NCBI RefSeq assembly: GCF_963966145.1
Contig: NC_091046.1
Span: 39,370,001 to 39,434,000 of the forward strand
DNA from: Tenebrio molitor
Taxonomy: Eukaryota > Arthropoda > Insecta > Coleoptera > Tenebrionidae
Length of the DNA stretch: 64,000 bases
Direction: 5' to 3'
Below are positions 1 through 12,999 of this stretch, in pieces (the stretch's first letter is position 1; every line of letters starts with the position of its first letter). Both the position numbers and the translations under genes were made by a program. Below the pieces are notes generated by a model. That model did not search any database and was not told the origin of the DNA. It was given only the letters and a program-made list of their open reading frames with translations.

Positions 1-1033
1 TGAGGGACGAGAAATTCTAGATAATTAAAAATCGATCTCTCAATGAGAAAAATTAGGAGAAAGCACGTTCCACAAACATATTTTTCACTGATGCAACAAA
101 TTCAAAGGTTTGCGCACAAAACCTTGCAGTTTTCAGAGATGCATCACGAATGAAAATAATATGGAGACTCTTTATAAATAGTGCAGAATATTGCTTTTAC
201 CATCGTTTTAATTTCAATTCTCTAAATAAACTGAGTACGAAAATAAAATTTTACAAACCGTGCACAGTTCAATTTCAAGTTTAGTATTTTTTGCTCGTTC
301 CAGACTTTTATTTTCGTGACGTCACTGAAAAAGCTCCGGTCGGTTCTAAACGTCAAAAATGTGTCGGGACGGCTTTAAAATAAAGTTTAAAAACGCTCGT
401 ATTTGCGTATATGTAAATGGTGAAAGCTGTGCTTTGTTTCATTGTGGAGCTTTTCATCTCGGGATAATTATCAGTGTTCCATGTAATGAGGCTAGGCATA
501 AAGACCTGCTAAACAGTCGAAGTGAAACAAGTTGACGTAAACAACATTAATTACAAAAGCTCTCATCAGCTGTGGTCGTTAAAAAGCTCAAACAATTGCA
601 AAAAGAATGGGCGACCTTTATTTTCTTTACAACATTTTCATTTAAAAATAATGGAAAACACATTTAGAAAGTTGCTCTTCCAGAACATCTTCAACGATTA
701 AAATCTCAATTTTTCTTTTCCCTTAATCCTCCATCCTGTACGAAACAAAAAATTTTCCGAGAACGTTTAAAGTTTGCCAGTAAATAAATATTCTGTTGAA
801 AATCGACAGAAAGCAGAAAGTTCATTAACAATAATAGTATATTAGTCAACAAGCGTAAGATAGCTGTTGCTCATAAGCGAGTGCTGCAATCATCCGACAG
901 GAAAGTTACCATGACACGCAAGCGGAACGGAATACTTTTTCTGCAACGTATACATTATGACATTTAAAGATAATTAAAATCTATGAATATTGGGCTGTCA
1001 TTGCAACTTTATAGTTTAGGCGATGTAATGTAG
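1..1033. other. AT-rich non-coding flank
   Basis: No open reading frame with recognisable protein features, no RNA gene and no clear repeat was seen here. The composition is ordinary insect intergenic or intronic DNA. Confidence 0.5.
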
Positions 1034-1080
1034 AGTAATGAGTCATTACTCACGGCCGTGGGTAATGAATATCATTACTT
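1034..1080. repeat. Short hairpin with CACGGCCGTG core
   Basis: A 47-bp near-perfect palindrome whose AT-rich arms (AGTAATGA / TCATTACTT) enclose the core CACGGCCGTG. It abuts the MITE that starts at 1082. It belongs to the architecture class described in the findings. Function unknown. Confidence 0.6.
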
Positions 1081-1081
1081 A

Positions 1082-1350
1082 AAGTCCTCGTCTAGAAATA
1101 GTCAATTTTGACTTAAATTGTAAATCATTTTACAATAGGATAGCCAACCGTCTTATAACTACCATAATACCCTCTAACTTTATTGCCCCTTTGTTGTGCA
1201 GTGCCGACTCAAGGAAGAGCAAACATCAGGTAAAATAACAGCCCCTATTTATTTATGGAATTATTTATGGTAGTTATAAAACGATTTTCTCTCCTATTGT
1301 AAAATGATTTACAATTTAAGTCAAAATTGACTATTTCTAGACGAGGACTT
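1082..1350. mobile_element. TA-flanked MITE with ~80-bp terminal inverted repeats
   Basis: The ends read AAGTCCTCGTCTAG and its reverse complement. The inverted repeats extend about 80 bp, almost identical for the outer 60 bp. TA dinucleotides at 1080-1081 and 1351-1352 fit a Tc1/mariner-type target duplication. There is no coding capacity. The high arm identity suggests recent origin or arm conversion. Confidence 0.8.
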
Positions 1351-2730
1351 TACCAGTTCCCGCTTTACTGAATGTATTTTTTAGCAGGAATAAATACATT
1401 TTATAATTTTTTTTTAGTTATTTCAACACTAATATATATAAAATATGTATATTTTTTTATTTTTCTGGTAACCGTGACCTATTGACGTGAAAGTTATATA
1501 GAATTTGTAGGATTTTAATTTTTTTACGAGGATGATTAGAAATAACAAATTCAAAAAATTGATGGAGTGAAACCCATCACTTTTACTAGACTTACTTTTC
1601 ATCTATAGTGTAAAATTATAATTTGGGGTGTATAGAACGCCACAGAGAACATTACAATAAAAAAAAATGTAAGGAAAAAAATAATATTTCCATTGAACGC
1701 CTCTGTTTCAAAAATTTAGAATTAACCGTCGTATAAACCGTACATCTTTGTTTTTTTTTATAACAACGCAACAAATTGTCTGTTTCTAGTCTCATCTTTT
1801 TAAGAACTTTTCCCCAAAGACTAAAAGATTTCCCCATCAGAAGTCAATGTAATACCACTTCCTCCGTTCGATGAGAACTATTGCATCTTATTGAAACAAA
1901 GCTCTTTACAACTCATTTCAGGTAGAAAATCTGAAAAGCCTTGCTTGTTTGAATAGTTTCTCACAAACAGATATTTAAAGTGAACTTCAATTAACTTCTC
2001 GCAAATGGAGGGTAAAACTCGCAAAGAATGCAATTACTGGAAAATACTTGCTCGACAGAAATTACTGCATCACAAAATATTTCAAGTAATTTCAATCTTC
2101 TTCATTATAAGTAATTATTTTGGACTCTCTAATACCGCTTACAGTAATCTCGTCATTTCAAAAATATTTCTCTTGCAATTACTGCATTCCACATTAATAT
2201 TTTTTTCTCGGAATTTATTCGCATTCGACAGCTTTGAAAAACAAAAGATTTGAAAACTTGGGTGATCCAACACCAACTGTCATCAACTAACAAATGCATG
2301 TGCAGTCCATTTTTTAATTATAGTCCGATGAGCTTAGTCCGAATCAAGAAGTCGACGTGACCTGCATCCGCTTTTGACATTTGACAGCAAAGCATGCTGC
2401 TACCAATATTTGAACATTTATTTTTGAAATTTTGAGTTGTGTTCTTTCGTGCTTTCTTGGTTTTTCTGCAAATTCATTCCTCCGTTTTCATTTTGTTTTT
2501 CAAAAAACAGTTCTTTTCAGAACCCTGCTCAATTCCAATATTATTTTTGCAATTACAAATTCTGCAAATGAATATGTCCACTTGCTGCGTAGCTTTTCGT
2601 TGGCATCATATGGTTGAAATTTCAAGCAAATGTGGTTAAAACCTAACCTAAAAATTTGACGCCGCTAATGTAACAAGTAATAAACGTACAACTCGCGTTT
2701 TGCTCTAATCGCACATGTCAAAGCGAGATG
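1351..2730. other. Non-coding stretch
   Basis: The open frames here are short, low-complexity (Phe/Leu-rich) and without motifs. No repeat structure was recognised. Confidence 0.45.
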
Positions 2731-2856
2731 CCCTCAAAGTCGGCGTTGAAGAGTCGATTGTGAACTTTTTGCGTTGTTTGTGTTTTTACTCTGCAGACTG
2801 ACGAGTGCGCGTTCACAATCGACTCTTCAACGCCAACTTTGAGGAGAAATTTAAAT
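2731..2856. mobile_element. MITE, CGGGTG family, copy 1 (outer ends lost)
   Basis: Inverted arms at 2733-2765 and 2809-2842 share GGCGTTGAAGAGTCGATTG and its complement. The same arms occur near 44.6, 44.8, 49.5 and 54.9 kb, where the termini CGGGTGTTCATTTAAATT are retained. Here only the inner arms and part of one outer AAATTTAAAT remain. Confidence 0.75.
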
Positions 2857-2961
2857 CATCACCAGATACAATACCTACAAAAGTTCAATATAGCATGTCT
2901 TACATTATGTTGAAAAGAGTTGTATCAAACAGTTGTTCTGCTTATTAATTGATCCGTCGGA

Positions 2962-3261
2962 CTAGGTATAATTAAAATTAGTATATATTATACGAGTATA
3001 TTATATATTATTATTATTTTATAAATGTTGTTACACAGTCTAGGACTGGTTTACAAATCTATGAGGGGCGTGATGACCAACTCAATAGACCGGGACCAAT
3101 GGCTTAACGTGACTTCCGAATCACGAAATAGAATATAGCCTTTTTTTGCGCCTTGGGTCGGAATCGAACCCGCGACCCTCACGTCCCTGAGCCGAAACGG
3201 ACTCCCTTAGGCTATATTATTATATATTATATATTATATACCACTCTAGGTATAATTAAAA
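2962..3261 (-). mobile_element. tRNA-derived SINE with 16-bp target site duplication
   Basis: Read on the minus strand, an A-box-like TAGCCTAAGGG lies near 3201-3211 and a canonical B box, GGTTCGATTCC, near 3155-3170, as in tRNA-headed SINEs. A unique body follows, then a tail of AAT/TA simple repeat. The unit is bracketed by the direct repeat CTAGGTATAATTAAAA at 2962-2977 and 3246-3261, as expected of LINE-driven retroposition. It cannot be a functional tRNA: the cloverleaf is incomplete and an AT tract precedes the head. Confidence 0.75.
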
Positions 3262-6200
3262 ATGAACTTTACGTCCATGTGTTTCAACAGTTTCACCAAA
3301 ATCAAAAATGGTTTTAGTTGAGTTCCCATATGAATGAGTCACTGTCAATCTCACTGCAATTCTCAAATTCAAAGTGAGGTTATGTGAATCTTAGTCTGTG
3401 ATTATGAGTAACACTGTAAAAGTGCGTCACACGTTTTCCATGTTTTAATATTTCATAGAGCATACATTTTTTGAAACAATCAAAACGAGAGCCAAATCCA
3501 AACCGAGTAATTATGATCGATAAATTCTGACAGGCAAAGTTGAAATATAAATTTCAACACACTGGCGCAAAAATTTGCAGCAGGAAGTTATGTATGCTTG
3601 TACACACCCACAAAACCATTGCTCGCAGGAAACACTACCAATTACACGAAAACTCGAATGACCGGACTGACAATTTGTTTACATTTTGTTTCGGTATAAA
3701 ACAGAATTATAAACAGTTTTGTGGAATCTTACAGCAAAGCATTATGAACTCGGCACCATTTAAAACACAAATCACTTCAAATTTTAGATGAAAGTTACTC
3801 TCAAACATTGACCTTTCAATAAAACTAGAGATGAGAAAGCTCGCTGCTAAACTCGAGACTCCTTAACAAACCTTCTGTACATTTCACCTTCTCGTTAATT
3901 TTTTATCTGATGTATTTGTTGTCCCCGAGAAAAATTAGACAAGTTTTACATCTCAAATTGTTCTGTCGTTGGTGGCGCGACGAGAACAGAAACTTTCTCA
4001 GTTGACAGGTGTCAGTTTTCAAGACCAGAAAAACCCTGCGCCCCTATGACATTCCCTTGTTTGCTGACGTTCGATTAAACTTTTGAACTATTAGTCGCCA
4101 ATAAAACATCTCATTATAAAGTTTATCAGAATGTTCCAATCTCTACAACTCAAGTTGATCACCGTATTAAAGTGACAACTTCCAAGCCCCAAACTTCCAC
4201 CAGATTCAATACCGATCTTGTTCATCCGTTCGGCTTGACGCGTTCACCGAACAGAACGCGACAATGCGTTACGCAACATTCAATTTTGATCAATGACTCT
4301 GCGATATTTGCAAAAACGAGATCGACGAGATGTTTTGACGAAATTATTCGAGGCCCCATTATGGGCCCACTTTATCCGCCTGTATTCTCGTAAGCAGTCC
4401 CGACACGAGTTTTTCAGCTTCCTTTATTGAGATGTCAATTTTACATTGTGGACTTTCTCGACGAGATTTTTTATAAGCACATTATACGGAAACGAAACTC
4501 GGCCCTGTGTTGACACTGCACTCGAAAAACATTCAATTTTAAATGTCAGGATCGCTCGTTAGAGTATTTTTCTGTCGACTGATTCGACGCCGAAAATCTA
4601 ATATTTCAAAGATGAGATAAGCGAATTATGGCCTCTTAAACGACGTATTAAATCAGACTTCCGGTTCATCGGAAATGAATAAAATCTCCAATTTCGGTCG
4701 GTAAATAAAGGTCACGAGAATTTTGATTCGAAATTACTTTTTATTGGCGTTTCAACGTGCCCACATTCAACATCTTATTTAATAATCGCGTCCTCTGTTG
4801 TTTACAAAAAGTCCACTTCTTCGTTTCTGCCTCTGCTTCAATAACGAACAAGATATCATCACATATACAGACGTGTTTCTTATTTTGAGCCTGAAAGAAA
4901 TACTCTTTCAGACGCTCCATTTATTTTCTTTAATTTCCTTTGGTTACAAAAAATTAGAACTCGACATCTTCAAATTTCTTTCTTTCATTTTATACTAGGA
5001 AGGCTGGCAGAAAATAATTGCGAGAGTGTAGAAATTTTATTGAAAGGTTTGAATGGTGTGCGTTCGTTTCAAATAAATCAAAAATAATAAACTCCGAAGT
5101 TTTAACAAAAAAGAAGAAGCAACACAGCTTTCATATAAATTAAATCTGTACGTATTCCATTTACCAGAGTTCCGTTTTCAACAAGCTAAGACTCCAGGGT
5201 ATCCTATGGAAAAAACCCTCGAGAATGTAATTTTACAGTATCCAGGGGAGGATTAGTCTCACGAGTTGTTGTTCAAAATGTGCTTCTGGTTTTCAAATAA
5301 AACGCGAATACCGAATTTCAGTTGTACCATAAAACAGAGCTGTTTTAAATAAATAATTAACATTATTTCAGATCATTGTGTAATGAAGGCATGTGCCTTG
5401 GCTCTGTCAGCTTTTCAATTATTTATATTTTGGTCCGGAGAAAAAAACCCCTAGTGACTCATTTAAACCGAGCGTGCAACCATGGCGTACACTACTCTCG
5501 TCACTTTTCAATTTTACGAGAGAACTTGTATTTGTATTTTTCTTGTTGAAGCTCCGATAAAATTCCGAAAAAAATTCCGAGTTGCAAAGTTAAACGAGGT
5601 GGTTCATGCAAAACAGTCTTTACCGCAAGTGTGATCTTCGAGATCTCCTTGACCCAGTCCCGATTGTTGCCTTTAATGAGGGAATGGACGTCTGGTCGAC
5701 GTTTACGGCATTTATTTGTGAGCCGACATTACACGAACAGCAACATAATATTTTTCCAACGGAGTCGTAAACACCTGACAGGCCGCAATAAATAAATTCG
5801 AGGCAACGTCGACTGCAATAATTTCATTTCTTCTGTCGATTCGTAGTAAATAATAAATATCTGTGGAGTTTAATTTTTACACAATTCACATCTGCAGTGA
5901 TGTGGTCGACCGGTTTTTGTCAGAAAAGCCTGAGACATAAATGAAAAAAGAGATAAGCGTGAGGACTAGCGACCGAAGCTTTCGTTTCTAGAATATGCAT
6001 ACAGAAACCTGCAATGTTCCGGAGCTTGCGAAAAACTCCCTAAGAAGATCTAGAAAGTTTGGTGAATTTAAACAAGTTCTGATATTTCAGATTCGTTGAA
6101 TATTTATTTCAAGTCGTCAAGTGTGAAGCTCCTCAGTGTATTTTATTTTGTATAAGTCGAATCTGAATGGTTTTTCGCGAGACGACGTTCCACAAATAAT

Positions 6201-7566
6201 GAGTTATTATTGTGTATCTGGAAGCGCTGAATTATTTGGAGGAACTTCTGAACGTTGAACTCTAAGCTTTAACGAGTTTTATTACGTCGAGATTTTCAAG
6301 AGTCCACACAACTTCCTCGCATTTCACAACTCCTAAACAAAAGTAATTTCATAATTTTTAAGGGAATACGTAATAAAAAATGTATTTATCAACTTGCGAA
6401 GTTGAAAGATTCTCGCCGAAACAAAAGCTCCCGATAAATTCCTCTCCAAAAGTTTCATTTTTACGTCCGACTGTTTTGTTAAAATACTGCGAAACTATTT
6501 TAAGTTGGTAAGAATTGGAACGAAAAATTCGTTTTGTTTTTAGGGTGACGAATTAAATAATTTACTCACCCCTGTGGTCGTCGGCGGGAGGTGAAAAGTC
6601 GAGTTGGTTCTGGAAGAGCGCTCCGGAGAGTCGTTGAAGTTCGCGGCGCGCGTATTTTTCGCACAAAAGGCAGCAGTAGCACCCCAGTTTGCGAATATAC
6701 TGACAGATGGGATCAAGAATCCCAGTTTCATAGCTTCCCGGATTGTGTTTGCGCAGACGTAAGGTCCTTCACGGGGCGGATCATTCCTGTTAAATTTGCA
6801 AATTTTACAAAGAAATAACGGGGAAAATGTCTTCGCCAAAGAGCCTAGCAACCGAAGGCCTCGAAGAAATCCGAGTGAAAAAAGCGCTCGAATTAACGCT
6901 CCGACACAAGCGGCGCTCAGTTTTCATTCTTGGGGCTTGTTAGCACGTCTAATTACAGAGTGCAAGGGAGGCGGCGAAATCGGCTAATTATATTAATTAA
7001 CTCAAAGTTAAGCGTTTGTTTATTTATGTTTGTGGATCAATTTTTGTAGGAGGGGGAGAATGTTCGGGTGTCCCTCAACTTAAACACGGTCTAAGTTGTT
7101 TAACTAACAACGTAAATATTTCCGTTTAATCTAACTTTAACCACTGAAAACCATTAACGCACTGCGTTTATTGTTTAGATCTTATTACAATTAAATTCTC
7201 GTGCGTTTAATTGTATCTCTTGGGTGAACGTTAAACCATAGATCATCCCGGTTTAAGTTGAAACAAAGTTGGGTGTGGAACGTGGAGAGGCCATGCTTTT
7301 ATCGAACTTAATGTAAATAGTTTGTTACCTAACTGAAGGTGGGAAAGGTAAATTTGAAGATCCTTTAGCTTAAAGGATGAATGGCGCTCCACACGTGAGA
7401 TTTGCCCTCGTGCAATGATTGCAGAGATAGTAATTCGGCTAATTTGATTCTAACTATGATTTACTAGAGGGTCTTAATAGAAGCCGCCGCTGACAATTTT
7501 TCACACGTTAAAATTGTACGTGAATCACACTAGAATAAATCTACCATATAACATAGGTATAATATA
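3262..7566. other. 4.3-kb non-coding region
   Basis: No gene was recognised. The part near 6540-6990 is more GC-rich and holds overlapping open frames on both strands plus a donor-like GGGGTGAGTAA (minus strand, near 6560). It could hold an untranslated exon of a distant gene, but no protein similarity supports a coding call. Confidence 0.4.
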
Positions 7567-7678
7567 CAGGGTTATTCGCGCAAGAGTACAGTTACAGTTA
7601 CATTACAAAAAACGTGGTGTCTGTAATGTAATTTGGGTTGCATGCATATTAGGCTCGTACTCTTGTGTGAATAACTCT
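7567..7678. mobile_element. Short TA-type MITE
   Basis: Left end CAGGGTTATTCGCGCAAGAG and the matching right end (complement of ATAGAGTTATTCACACAAGAG) form imperfect ~25-bp terminal repeats around a ~112-bp element. TA precedes the left end. A lone copy of a similar end (GAATAACCCTGTA) occurs near 17876-17888. Confidence 0.65.
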
Positions 7679-7765
7679 ATATTTATTTCATCTTACACGT
7701 AGCTATGTTTTTTTTGAGTGGATCATTCTTTCATATTGATTTGTTGTCTAACAACCATAATGGGT

Positions 7766-7784
7766 TATTATTATTATTATTATT
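7766..7784. repeat. (TTA)n microsatellite
   Basis: Uninterrupted TTA/ATT triplets, about six units. Confidence 0.8.
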
Positions 7785-8726
7785 ACGTTTGCTACATTGT
7801 AGTGTGCGGAGATTGCTACCTACAATACATATTAATGATGTCATTATTTGGTAGCCTAAAAGCAAGGGGCCTTTAAATAATGTAGTTTAAAATACAAGTT
7901 TTGTCTGTTCCTGAATTAAAATTTGCACAGCACAAAAGCAAATGTACCTAGTTTTCTCAAAGAAAAGACTAAAAGTGTTTACCGGTATGCTATAGGGCCC
8001 CCAAACAGCTAACACGTTTCCGGAATTCATTGTTGCGTGTCGACACTGAACAACTCCACTCATTACTGTTTAATGTTCGATTTTTATTCTTGCTAAATGC
8101 TAAAACAAGAAGATGTTTATGTTCAAATGTAAAAAATATTTACATCTTACTACATCAATTAATGTCCTGCACGGGATAATTTAAAAAAAGATTTTTTTTG
8201 CTGCTTAATTATTTCAGAACACTGTAATCAACACTTTGAAAACTGATAAACCATGAAAACTGACAAGTATGAACTGTCAAATGTCAAATTTACAAATCTA
8301 GACGGCTATACGTATACTACATGTCACATAACATAACCCTGCATTGTAAAGAGTTTTTCGATGGGCTGGTGGGCATTTAATTAAAGAATAGTCTACTACG
8401 TTAGCCTCGTTATCGTCGTCTGTGTATATGTAATGTACATCATCATTATCTCTACCACATATATCATCATTACCATAATCATGACAATTGTTATAGTAGG
8501 ATGAAACGATATTGGGAACTCATTATAAAATAAGCCGATTGCCCCTTACAATGGTTTATGGCTTGTCCGTAAAGATATCGTAAATAATACCTGATTTCGA
8601 TCTGTTGGGCACACTCCGAACGTTTACAGCTTGGTGGTCCGTATTCGAAATTTTGTAATGTGTACCAGGAATTTTGACTCTTTCCATAATAAATGGATTA
8701 TTGGATTTTCCGGGCCCTTCTAGGTA
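7785..8726. other. Non-coding stretch
   Basis: AT-rich sequence with scattered ATC/CAT repeats near 8440-8490. No gene or inverted-repeat element was recognised. Confidence 0.4.
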
Positions 8727-8935
8727 CGGTCGATGGACAAATAAAACTGGGACACTTAAAATTTAATCTATGTAAATCAGACTATTGAATTGTCAATATA
8801 TTTGCCAGTGTCTATATAATATGTCATACCAAAGTTAACCTATTTGTGATAAAGCCGTAATTAAACGATGCAAATTTGTAAATTTTGACTTATGTGATTG
8901 TCATTTTTGTCCCAGTTTTATTTGTCCATCAACTG
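8727..8935. mobile_element. 209-bp Tc1/mariner-type MITE
   Basis: The terminal inverted repeats are about 28 bp. The left reads CGGTCGATGGACAAATAAAA and the right, in complement, CAGTTGATGGACAAATAAAA, both followed by CTGGGACA. TA flanks both sides (8725-8726, 8936-8937). The interior has no coding capacity. The CAGT-type terminus and TA duplication are Tc1/mariner hallmarks. Confidence 0.85.
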
Positions 8936-9129
8936 TACCTACAGTTAATTTCAAAATTATAGAGTACACCTGAAAAATCAAGAAGTCGATTTATTACAGC
9001 TTCTTCCATATGTAAAGATGCCTTTTTGAAATTTGAACGTCATATTTTTTATATAGGTTAGGTAAGTTTGACAAAACAAAACGTCGCTGATATTTTAGAA
9101 CACACGGAACACCATAATATTGTTTGTTT

Positions 9130-9249
9130 TATCCTCTGCACGGTGCTCTTCGCGATGTTATAATAATGCTGCTCTACCCTCCGGATCGACCACCCTTCTT
9201 CTAATTTGGAAAGAATGAGCACTTTCGTGTTTTTGGTTAGATTAGGCAT
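9130..9249 (-). pseudogene. N-terminal fragment of a Tc1/mariner transposase
   Basis: A minus-strand open frame starting with MPNLTKNTKVLILSKLEEGW continues as SIRRVEQHYYNIAKSTVQRI. This is the helix-turn-helix DNA-binding segment typical of Tc1-like transposases. It ends after about 70 residues with no DDE domain nearby, so it is a truncated remnant. The MITE at 8727-8935 lies just upstream, but no direct link is visible. Confidence 0.65.
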
Positions 9250-9270
9250 TTTGTTTGTCAAAATTGACAT

Positions 9271-10139
9271 TGATCATTGACAAAAAATTTAAGTGCATTT
9301 TACACTGTAGAAAATTAGGTGTAAGTACTCTGTAATTTTGAAATTAACTGTAGGTACCTATCTAGGACCACCAATTAAACATGACCCATAATAATTTTAT
9401 GTCACGCGAATCTAACTATACAGCATTCACGAATGTTTCAAATTCGGACTGTCTATGAAAATCGATATTTTAGTTGGCAATATTGTGATTTGACATGTAA
9501 TAAATCTATTTTAGGTTATAATTGAATTGCACTAAATTAATGACGGAATTGACAATAAGACGAATATATAACAACGAAACGTCATATGACAGGACCTGAC
9601 ACCAATCTAACAAAAAAATATCTTGGCCTGCTGCGTGTTTAAAACAATCGTGAACGGCTACGTTGAATGTGAATTTGGTCTTAGACGAATAATTTTTTAA
9701 ATTTACATACTACGTATTATCAAAAATGACATTTATGACAATCCTGATCGCGCGACCTATTTTTTATTATTTCGCAAAAATTGCAGTGAAATTTAAAAAA
9801 TTGTTCAAAATTTCGACCTCCCTGTTCAATGCACAGCTGACAATAAAGAACGACGGACACGTTCAAAAATGGTGGGCATGTTTCTAACTGCTCTACACGC
9901 TGCAGTTACGCGTGGCAGTAACCCCCATCCCATTTAAAAAAATCAAGTTAGCCTTGTATCTTCAAAATAAATGTTAGAAAAAAATCTCAAATGAACTGAA
10001 AGATCATTTTATTATTTAGTTTTAACTCCAAAACGTAATATTTTATATTGAATCCAAGATTTTTAGATTTTCGTGTTAGTATAAAATGTATTACATACAA
10101 AGTTTTCAATGATGTTTTATAAATCTTTACAACATTATA
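9271..10139. other. Non-coding stretch
   Basis: No recognisable gene or repeat. The open frames are short and without motifs. Confidence 0.4.
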
Positions 10140-10704
10140 CAGGGTGTTTTCGAAGTTGAGGCGTTCCTTGTAACACGAGGTACTATACATTATCTTAAGA
10201 ATTTTATCCTAAATCTTCTTAGTAAAATGTTTGTATTAACGGAGATAATTGATTGTATATTTTTATTGTTTTCTAAAATTTTGAGTCCGGTCCTGTCTAT
10301 TTCTCCGCTGTACTAAATTAATAACTGACGTGGCCCAGGATGGTGTCTTTCTGGAAATCACTCTGCGTACTCTCTGGACGCCGCAGCTGCATTCTGATAA
10401 CGTGATATTGCCCATACATTAGCAACATATCTGTGAACTCATTATTTTCATAATGATAAAGCCATTCCAACTAATTAGATGACAACTCTGACAGTATTTT
10501 TGATTAACGTCCATGCTCATTTGATTTTTTTTTTGTCAATTCTAATTTCTAACAAATCAGCGCAGATTTGAGCAGGACCGGTTTCAAAAATTTCAAAAAA
10601 ATTAACTTATTGTATCTTCATTGTCGTTACAATTTTACTAAGGTGATTTTGGCTAAAACTCTTTAGAACAACGCATACTATCATGTTAAACGGAAAACAC
10701 CCTG
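10140..10704. mobile_element. 565-bp TA-flanked non-autonomous element
   Basis: The ends are CAGGGTGTTTTC and GAAAACACCCTG (12 bp perfect), flanked by TA at 10138-10139 and 10705-10706. No transposase remnant was recognised inside. The CAGGGTG terminus is shared with the elements at 15701, 29456 and 49207. Confidence 0.75.
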
Positions 10705-11695
10705 TATACATACTCAAAGAGTTTAAAATGTATAATACGAGACATGTACATAATGTTTCTTAAGAATGCAGCTATAGTTGAAGAAACTGAATAATTATCT
10801 GTAACAATTGTATAGAGAAAGTATCTTCACAATCACAAGACAAGAGTTCGTTGTTCCTCACGCCTCACCACACATATTTTCTGTGAGTTTTTCGTCGCAG
10901 GAAAGACACTTTTCATTGTCTCATACTTCGAGACTTACTTTTCTAAAAGTTCATTAACAGAGAATAAAGGAAAAAGAAGGAAGTTCAGGCATTAATAATT
11001 TTAGTATAGCACATAATCTCCCAGTTAGTATGATACGCCAAACTTCAAAACTTTTTATTTATTATCTGAAATAAAGCAACGAAAAACTGCAATATGTCGG
11101 ACGATTTAATGTCTCGGGTAATTACACGAAGTATTTACAAATTTAGTAACTTCCTTATTAATTCATTGTTGTAGTAATAAATTTAAACTTATGACTAATA
11201 ATTTTGGTTTCAACGATAAACAAGTAAAATTAATATTATGTTATTATGTGTAAGCTTCCAACTCCAAAAATGCTTAACTTTTACTATGATTTTTTTGCTC
11301 GTTTATCAAAAACCATAAAAAAAATATAAGGTTATGAACTTGGACAGATTTATAGTAAATACAATTTTCCAAAGAAGTAACGAGAAATAAAGTTATTGAC
11401 AAATATTCAAGACACTGTGTCATCAAAAATTCAATTACAAAATTATTAGGTATAACTGAAGTAAGCGATATTAAATTTCTTGACGAAAACTGATACATTC
11501 TGCGACGTATTTAATATCAATACTTTGTTTTAGAAATCTATTTTATAGCAACACAAATATCAACACCCACCCCTTACAATTAGATAAAATTACACAGGTT
11601 AGATAGTCGGTAATTAATTAACGTATGAAGCCTCACGTAAGAAAATTTCATGTATTTTTAATCTATTATAATAATTTATTAAATACAGTGTGGAA
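10705..11695. other. Non-coding stretch
   Basis: AT-rich. Nothing beyond short motif-free open frames. Confidence 0.4.
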
Positions 11696-12248
11696 ACTTT
11701 AACTGGAATAAAATTCATAACTTGGACATAGGCGATTTTTGTAAAAAATCCCGAAACAGGTCGATTTTTATAAGAAGATGAAACTTTATATTAATAACAT
11801 AACGAAAACCTTAAGCAATGTATCAAGCATGAAATTAGGCAAATCTCCCCAGAAATGTTACAAAATGTAAGGGATGCATGTTACTATCGATTTGAAATTT
11901 GCCAAGAAAAAAACGGTGCCCATTTTGAACATTTGTTGCATTAAATAAAATTCAACTTATAAAATTGGTTTTTATTTTTTAGCACGTAGGCTTCCAAAAT
12001 ATTCAGGAAACAAATAGCGCGTTGTATTCCCTGCGAAGTGGGCTTTCAAACGAGGTGTCACTTGGCATACCCTTATATTTGAAAAAAAAAGTTAGGGGTG
12101 ATTGCGTACTTCCGGGAGAAGATATGCAAAAACCATATGCATAAAAATGTATGCAAGCAAAAACAAAAATCGACCTGTTTCGGGATTTGTTACAAAAATC
12201 GCCCATGTCCAGGTTATGAATTTTATTCCAGTTAAAGTTTCCACACTG
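11696..12248. mobile_element. 553-bp element with ~87-bp terminal inverted repeats
   Basis: The left end begins CAGTGTGGAAACTTTAACTG and the right end is its complement. The arms match for roughly 87 bp with a few differences. The left flank is TA; the right flank is CA, one change from a TA duplication. The 82-aa open frame inside is not recognised as a transposase. Confidence 0.8.
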
Positions 12249-12603
12249 CATATTGCTTTGGTCAACTTATTTTTGTTTTAATAACATTTATTAAAATGTA
12301 AAATTTATAGTTTATTGTTTCATCTTAAAAATATGTAAATGGTCCCGCAAAGTAATTGCAAACCTAAATGATTTGTTAACTATAACATTTAGCTTGCTCG
12401 GAGAACTTTTAACTCAGCTAACTTTTACTTCATGAATAGTTTAAAAAGCAGGTTAACCACGATTGCATTTGCAAAGAAACTAAAAGTTTCGGTTATTGTT
12501 TATCATAACTCTTAAAACATAATTTAAAAACATAAAAAACAAGATCTAAGCCAAACATGTTACAAATATGAATATTTAATGTTTTGGTACTTAAATAACT
12601 GTC

Positions 12604-12886
12604 TTTTTCTATAATTGATTCAAAAAATTGAAATTCACGCATAGTTATGTGCCTAAAGTGGGTCATTTTCTGACGTGTATTTTTTTTGCATTGTTAGTAA
12701 GATCGAAACCATAGAAACCATACAAAACAGTGTGTGAAATGCAATTTCACGCATACTATTTCTGTTTTTCATTTCACGCACTGTTTTTTATTAGTTACCA
12801 AGCAACATGGTCACTGCATTGAAACTTCAGAGTTCCTTCAAAAATTTTAATTTTTAATTTCAATTTTTGAATCAATTATAGAAAAA
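12604..12886. repeat. Inverted-repeat element with 32-bp arms
   Basis: Arms at 12604-12635 and 12856-12886 share CTATAATTGATTCAAAAA and its complement. Internal smaller palindromes with TTTCACGCA motifs lie near 12730-12785. It is probably a MITE; no target duplication was identified. Confidence 0.6.
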
Positions 12887-12895
12887 ATTCGTGCG

Positions 12896-12999
12896 CGAAG
12901 ATGTTTTTGTGCATTCAAAGGCTTATACTGCCTCGACCTTCGTCTCGGCGTAAAAGACCTTTTCATGCACAAAAAACACTCTCTTCGCGCACTTAATAT
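12896..12999. repeat. Fold-back with GCGCGAAGA arms and GC-rich core
   Basis: A palindrome of about 104 bp. The outer arms are GTGCGCGAAGA / TCTTCGCGCAC, then TTTTTGTGCA / TGCACAAAAAA. The core, GCCTCGACCTTCGTCTCGGC, is itself palindromic. No coding capacity. One of the architecture class described in the findings. Confidence 0.65.

Noticed and set aside
3150..3215. Possible tRNA gene (B box GGTTCGATTCC)
   Set aside because: No full cloverleaf with acceptor stem pairing; flanking 16-bp direct repeat and simple-repeat tail fit a SINE.
6540..6990. Overlapping open frames on both strands, GC-richer, with a donor-like site
   Set aside because: No domain or family pattern; frames on both strands look like composition effects. 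Could be a non-coding exon but not supportable.
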